The translations under genes were made by a program, and so were the position numbers. This document shows, one piece after another, positions 32,789-34,617 of a stretch of DNA of 34,617 nt; positions within the stretch are counted from its first letter, which is position 1, and each line of letters opens with the position of its first letter. The notes beneath the pieces were generated by a model, which saw only the letters and a list, made by a program, of their open reading frames with translations, did not search any database and was not told the DNA's origin. Source of the stretch: JALRAP01 sp046302815 (GTDB taxonomy: Bacteria; Bacteroidota; Bacteroidia; AKYH767-A; OLB10); NCBI GenBank assembly GCA_046302815.1, contig JBKCHO010000140.1, forward strand, positions 1-34,617. The letters are read 5' to 3'.

Positions 32789-32825
32789 ATAAACCAAAAC
32801 CGCCCGCATCTTTCGATACGGGCGG
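32789..32825 (-). terminator. Terminator repeat, copy 2 (after ssrA)
   Basis: On the minus strand CCGCCCG pairs perfectly with CGGGCGG around a 12-base loop, followed by TTTTGGTTTATT. It begins 8 bases after the tmRNA 3' end. Confidence 0.85.
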
Positions 32826-32832
32826 CTAGCAG

Positions 32833-33227
32833 TGGAGTCGGAGGGAATTGAACCCTCGTCCAGACAAGGGACTCATGCGCTTTCTACATGCTTAGTAGAT
32901 TATTGGTTGTAGGGCGTGACCGAGGGAATCAACAAACCAAGTCGCACCTTAGCCCCTGTTTCTCGTTTCCGCTTAGAGGCATCGTGGAAACCAACCCGAG
33001 AGATCGATACCCATTGTACGGCATTAACGGGTGGAACACCGCACCGGGTAGCTTGGACCATGCTTCTGAAGCATGGGCTTAGGCAATCCATCTAAGACGG
33101 ATTAGGCCGCAAGCGCATAAGTGTTTTCGCCACTTAAAGCGTTGAGAGTTGAGATTAACGAGCCATATTCACAACGCTCGGCATGCTTACACACAAACCT
33201 CACCTGCTGTCGAAACCGGTCGACCCC
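32833..33227 (-). ncRNA. ssrA: Transfer-messenger RNA (tmRNA)
   Basis: tmRNA rescues stalled ribosomes and tags the unfinished protein for degradation. The 5' end GGGGTCG (33227-33221) pairs over 7 bp with CGACTCC (32840-32834), and the T-arm GAGGGTTCAATTCCCTC lies just before it, forming the tRNA-like domain. The tag frame (33131-33102, minus) reads GGC GAA AAC ACT TAT GCG CTT GCG GCC TAA, encoding GENTYALAA, close to known Bacteroidota tags. The 3' CCA is not encoded (the discriminator A is followed by CTG). Pseudoknot-like inverted repeats such as CCATGCTTC-GAAGCATGG lie in between. Confidence 0.97.
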
Positions 33228-33241
33228 AAGTTTTGGTAATG

Positions 33242-33276
33242 CAAATATACGACAAAAAGCAGCCTTTGGGTTCCAA
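33242..33276 (-). promoter_or_regulatory. ssrA promoter
   Basis: TTG at 33276-33274, 24-base spacer, TATATTTG at 33249-33242; 14 bases to the mature 5' end, which would be trimmed by RNase P. Confidence 0.6.
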
Positions 33277-33315
33277 TTGTCGTCACTTTATGCTGTTTAT
33301 GAGGCTATTAAATTG

Positions 33316-33323
33316 TATTTTTG
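33316..33323 (+). promoter_or_regulatory. -7 box of the dehydrogenase gene
   Basis: TATTTTTG matches TAnnTTTG, 16 bases before ATG 33340; the -33 is unclear. Confidence 0.5.
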
Positions 33324-33339
33324 CTTCTGAGAACAGATT

Positions 33340-34548
33340 ATGAAAATAGGCGTTATCCGCGAAGGCAAGGTACCTCACGATCATCGAGTACCATTCACCC
33401 CTTCCCAATGCAAACAAATCCAGGAGCTTTTTCCAGGAACCGAAATCGTTGTTCAACCCAGTCCTTATAGATGCTATTCTGACGAAGAATACATCTCCGC
33501 TGGATTGACAATGAGTGAAGATGTTTCCAGTTGCGATGTGCTTATGGGCATCAAAGAGGTTCCCATCCAGGAGTTGATGGATGGCAAACGATATTGTTTC
33601 TTTTCCCATACCATCAAAAAACAACCACACAACCAAAAGCTGATGCATGCCTTGGTGGACAAGCGCATTGCCATGACCGATTACGAATGCCTTGTGGATC
33701 CTGAAGGAAACCGTATTATCGGCTTCGGGCGGTATGCCGGCATAGTTGGTGCATACAACGGCATCATGGGATATGGTGAAATGTACAAGCTTTTTAAACT
33801 GAAGCCTGCGCATCTTTCACACGACAAGAAGGAGTTGTTCGATGGATTATCCCAGATCGGTATCCCCAACATTAAAATTATCATCACTGGTGGAGGACGC
33901 GTGGCGCACGGCGCCGAGGAAACCATGGGAGCTATGAATATTCGTAAGGTAACACCCTATGAATTTTTAAATTACTCCTTCCGTGAACCAGTCTATGTGC
34001 AGTTGCACTCACACGATTATCATGAGTCGTTGGATGGTAAAGCCTTTTCGAAATTCGATTTTTACAATCACCCCGAACAGTTTCGTTCCACCTTTTTGAA
34101 ATATGCAGGTGTTTGCGATGTGCTTATCCATTGTGCGTATTGGGATATGCGTGCTCCTGTATTATTCACCGCCAAAGAGATGAGCAACCCAGGTTTTCAT
34201 ATCAGTGTTATTGCAGATGTTACTTGCGATATCAACGGGAGCATCCCTTCAACCTCTCGTTCTACCACCATAGAAGATAAATTTTACGGTTACAATCCCA
34301 TCACAGGAAGGGAAGAGGAAGCATTCAAGCAGGGCACGATAACCGTAATGGCTATCGATAACTTACCTTGTGAACTCCCTAGGGACGCATCGGAAGGCTT
34401 TGGAAAAAATTTGATCGAACGAGTACTTCCATCGCTGTTTGATGGCGATCAAAGCGGACTGATTGACCGAGCTACCATTTGCAAAAACGGTAAGCTGAAT
34501 GGAAGATTTGAGTACATGAAGGATTATGCTGCTAAAAGTGACCATTAA
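33340..34548 (+). CDS. Saccharopine (lysine-forming)/alanine dehydrogenase-like oxidoreductase
   Basis: The 402-residue product belongs to the AlaDH/PNT superfamily. The N-terminal domain begins MKIGVIREGKVPHDHRVPFTP, the usual substrate-binding opening with an Arg and a Lys/His, and is followed by VLMGIKEVP and FFSHTIKKQPHN, then GRYAGIVGAYNG. The nucleotide-binding region reads IKIIITGGGRVAHGAEETM (about 184-202), where a GxGxxG would be expected. This arrangement resembles lysine-forming saccharopine dehydrogenases (LYS1 type) more than true alanine dehydrogenase, but the substrate is not certain. The gene is divergent from ssrA. Confidence 0.8.
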   Translation: MKIGVIREGKVPHDHRVPFTPSQCKQIQELFPGTEIVVQPSPYRCYSDEEYISAGLTMSEDVSSCDVLMGIKEVPIQELMDGKRYCFFSHTIKKQPHNQKLMHALVDKRIAMTDYECLVDPEGNRIIGFGRYAGIVGAYNGIMGYGEMYKLFKLKPAHLSHDKKELFDGLSQIGIPNIKIIITGGGRVAHGAEETMGAMNIRKVTPYEFLNYSFREPVYVQLHSHDYHESLDGKAFSKFDFYNHPEQFRSTFLKYAGVCDVLIHCAYWDMRAPVLFTAKEMSNPGFHISVIADVTCDINGSIPSTSRSTTIEDKFYGYNPITGREEEAFKQGTITVMAIDNLPCELPRDASEGFGKNLIERVLPSLFDGDQSGLIDRATICKNGKLNGRFEYMKDYAAKSDH

Positions 34549-34602
34549 CAAGTGACAAGTGACAAGTGACAAGTAACAAGTAGCAAGTAACAAGTAACAA
34601 GG
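34547..34602. repeat. Tandem heptamer array, eight units
   Basis: Eight copies of a 7-base unit RACAAGT (AACAAGT, GACAAGT three times, AACAAGT, AGCAAGT, AACAAGT, AACAAGG) begin within the stop codon of the dehydrogenase gene and run to 34602. Confidence 0.92.
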
Positions 34603-34617
34603 ACTGTTATTAGCTAC

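Noticed and set aside
33283..33813. Minus-strand open frame of 176 residues opposite the dehydrogenase gene
   Set aside because: It overlaps a well-supported gene on the other strand and the promoter region between ssrA and that gene.
34547..34602. CRISPR array
   Set aside because: The units are 7 bases long and directly adjacent, without spacers, and no cas genes are present.

Overview
The window is a 34.6 kb stretch of a Bacteroidota chromosome, most likely of the Flavobacteriales type. The evidence is: type IX secretion (T9SS) C-terminal sorting domains, a FISUMP-domain protein, a GldA-type gliding ABC ATPase, a bacterial geranylgeranylglyceryl phosphate synthase, a TPP-riboswitch-controlled TonB receptor, a tmRNA tag ending ALAA, and a recurring promoter of the TTG/TTTG-N19-24-TAnnTTTG type with almost no Shine-Dalgarno sequences. 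The exact genus cannot be told. Most of the window is core housekeeping DNA, with accessory genes at both ends and around 27-32.7 kb.

Layout. 1-792: 3' end of a FISUMP surface protein, followed by a 704-bp non-coding stretch with degenerate copies of a CTGAGCTTGTC-type repeat. 1497-4016: an Asp-box beta-propeller protein with a T9SS tail. 4019-7224 (minus): serS followed by a TPR protein. 7362-8018: a DUF2461 protein and a shared terminator. 8078-8685 (minus): rplU-rpmA. 8832-11101 (minus): an EamA transporter and metK. 11217-12140 (minus): gldA, divergent from 12277-14324 rsgA, a small lipoprotein, dtd and a MazG-like gene. 14380-15360 (minus): an M43 metalloprotease lipoprotein. 15512-17283 (minus): atpD-atpC. 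17443-19018: ribF and an LRR protein. 19021-21414 (minus): a TonB-dependent receptor behind a TPP riboswitch. 21720-22502: a TSUP permease. 22512-23453 (minus): an AraC regulator. 23637-24720: pnuC overlapping a NadR-like kinase. 24782-25534 (minus): GGGP synthase. 25667-26986: ahcY. 27058-29112 (minus): an AT-rich pair, a Rieske-like lipoprotein without histidine ligands and an EptA-like phosphoethanolamine transferase. 29219-29872: a nitroreductase. 29926-32706 (minus): a 926-residue T9SS cargo protein. 32833-33227 (minus): tmRNA. 33340-34548: a saccharopine/alanine dehydrogenase-like enzyme, followed by a heptamer tandem array at the window edge.

Functional links. metK and ahcY are the two ends of the S-adenosylmethionine cycle. 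rsgA, rplU, rpmA, serS, dtd and ssrA are translation genes. The TPP riboswitch ties its TonB receptor to thiamine uptake, and ribF makes FMN/FAD. Three predicted lipoproteins, two T9SS cargo proteins, the FISUMP protein and a lipid A-type modifying enzyme describe an elaborate cell envelope.

The most striking observation is a single in-frame TAG stop in atpD, exactly at the leucine of the DELSEED torque loop, with the remaining 82 codons intact in the same frame. It is either a one-base sequence error, a real nonsense allele or a recoding event. I do not see a clearly new defence or mobile system in this window.
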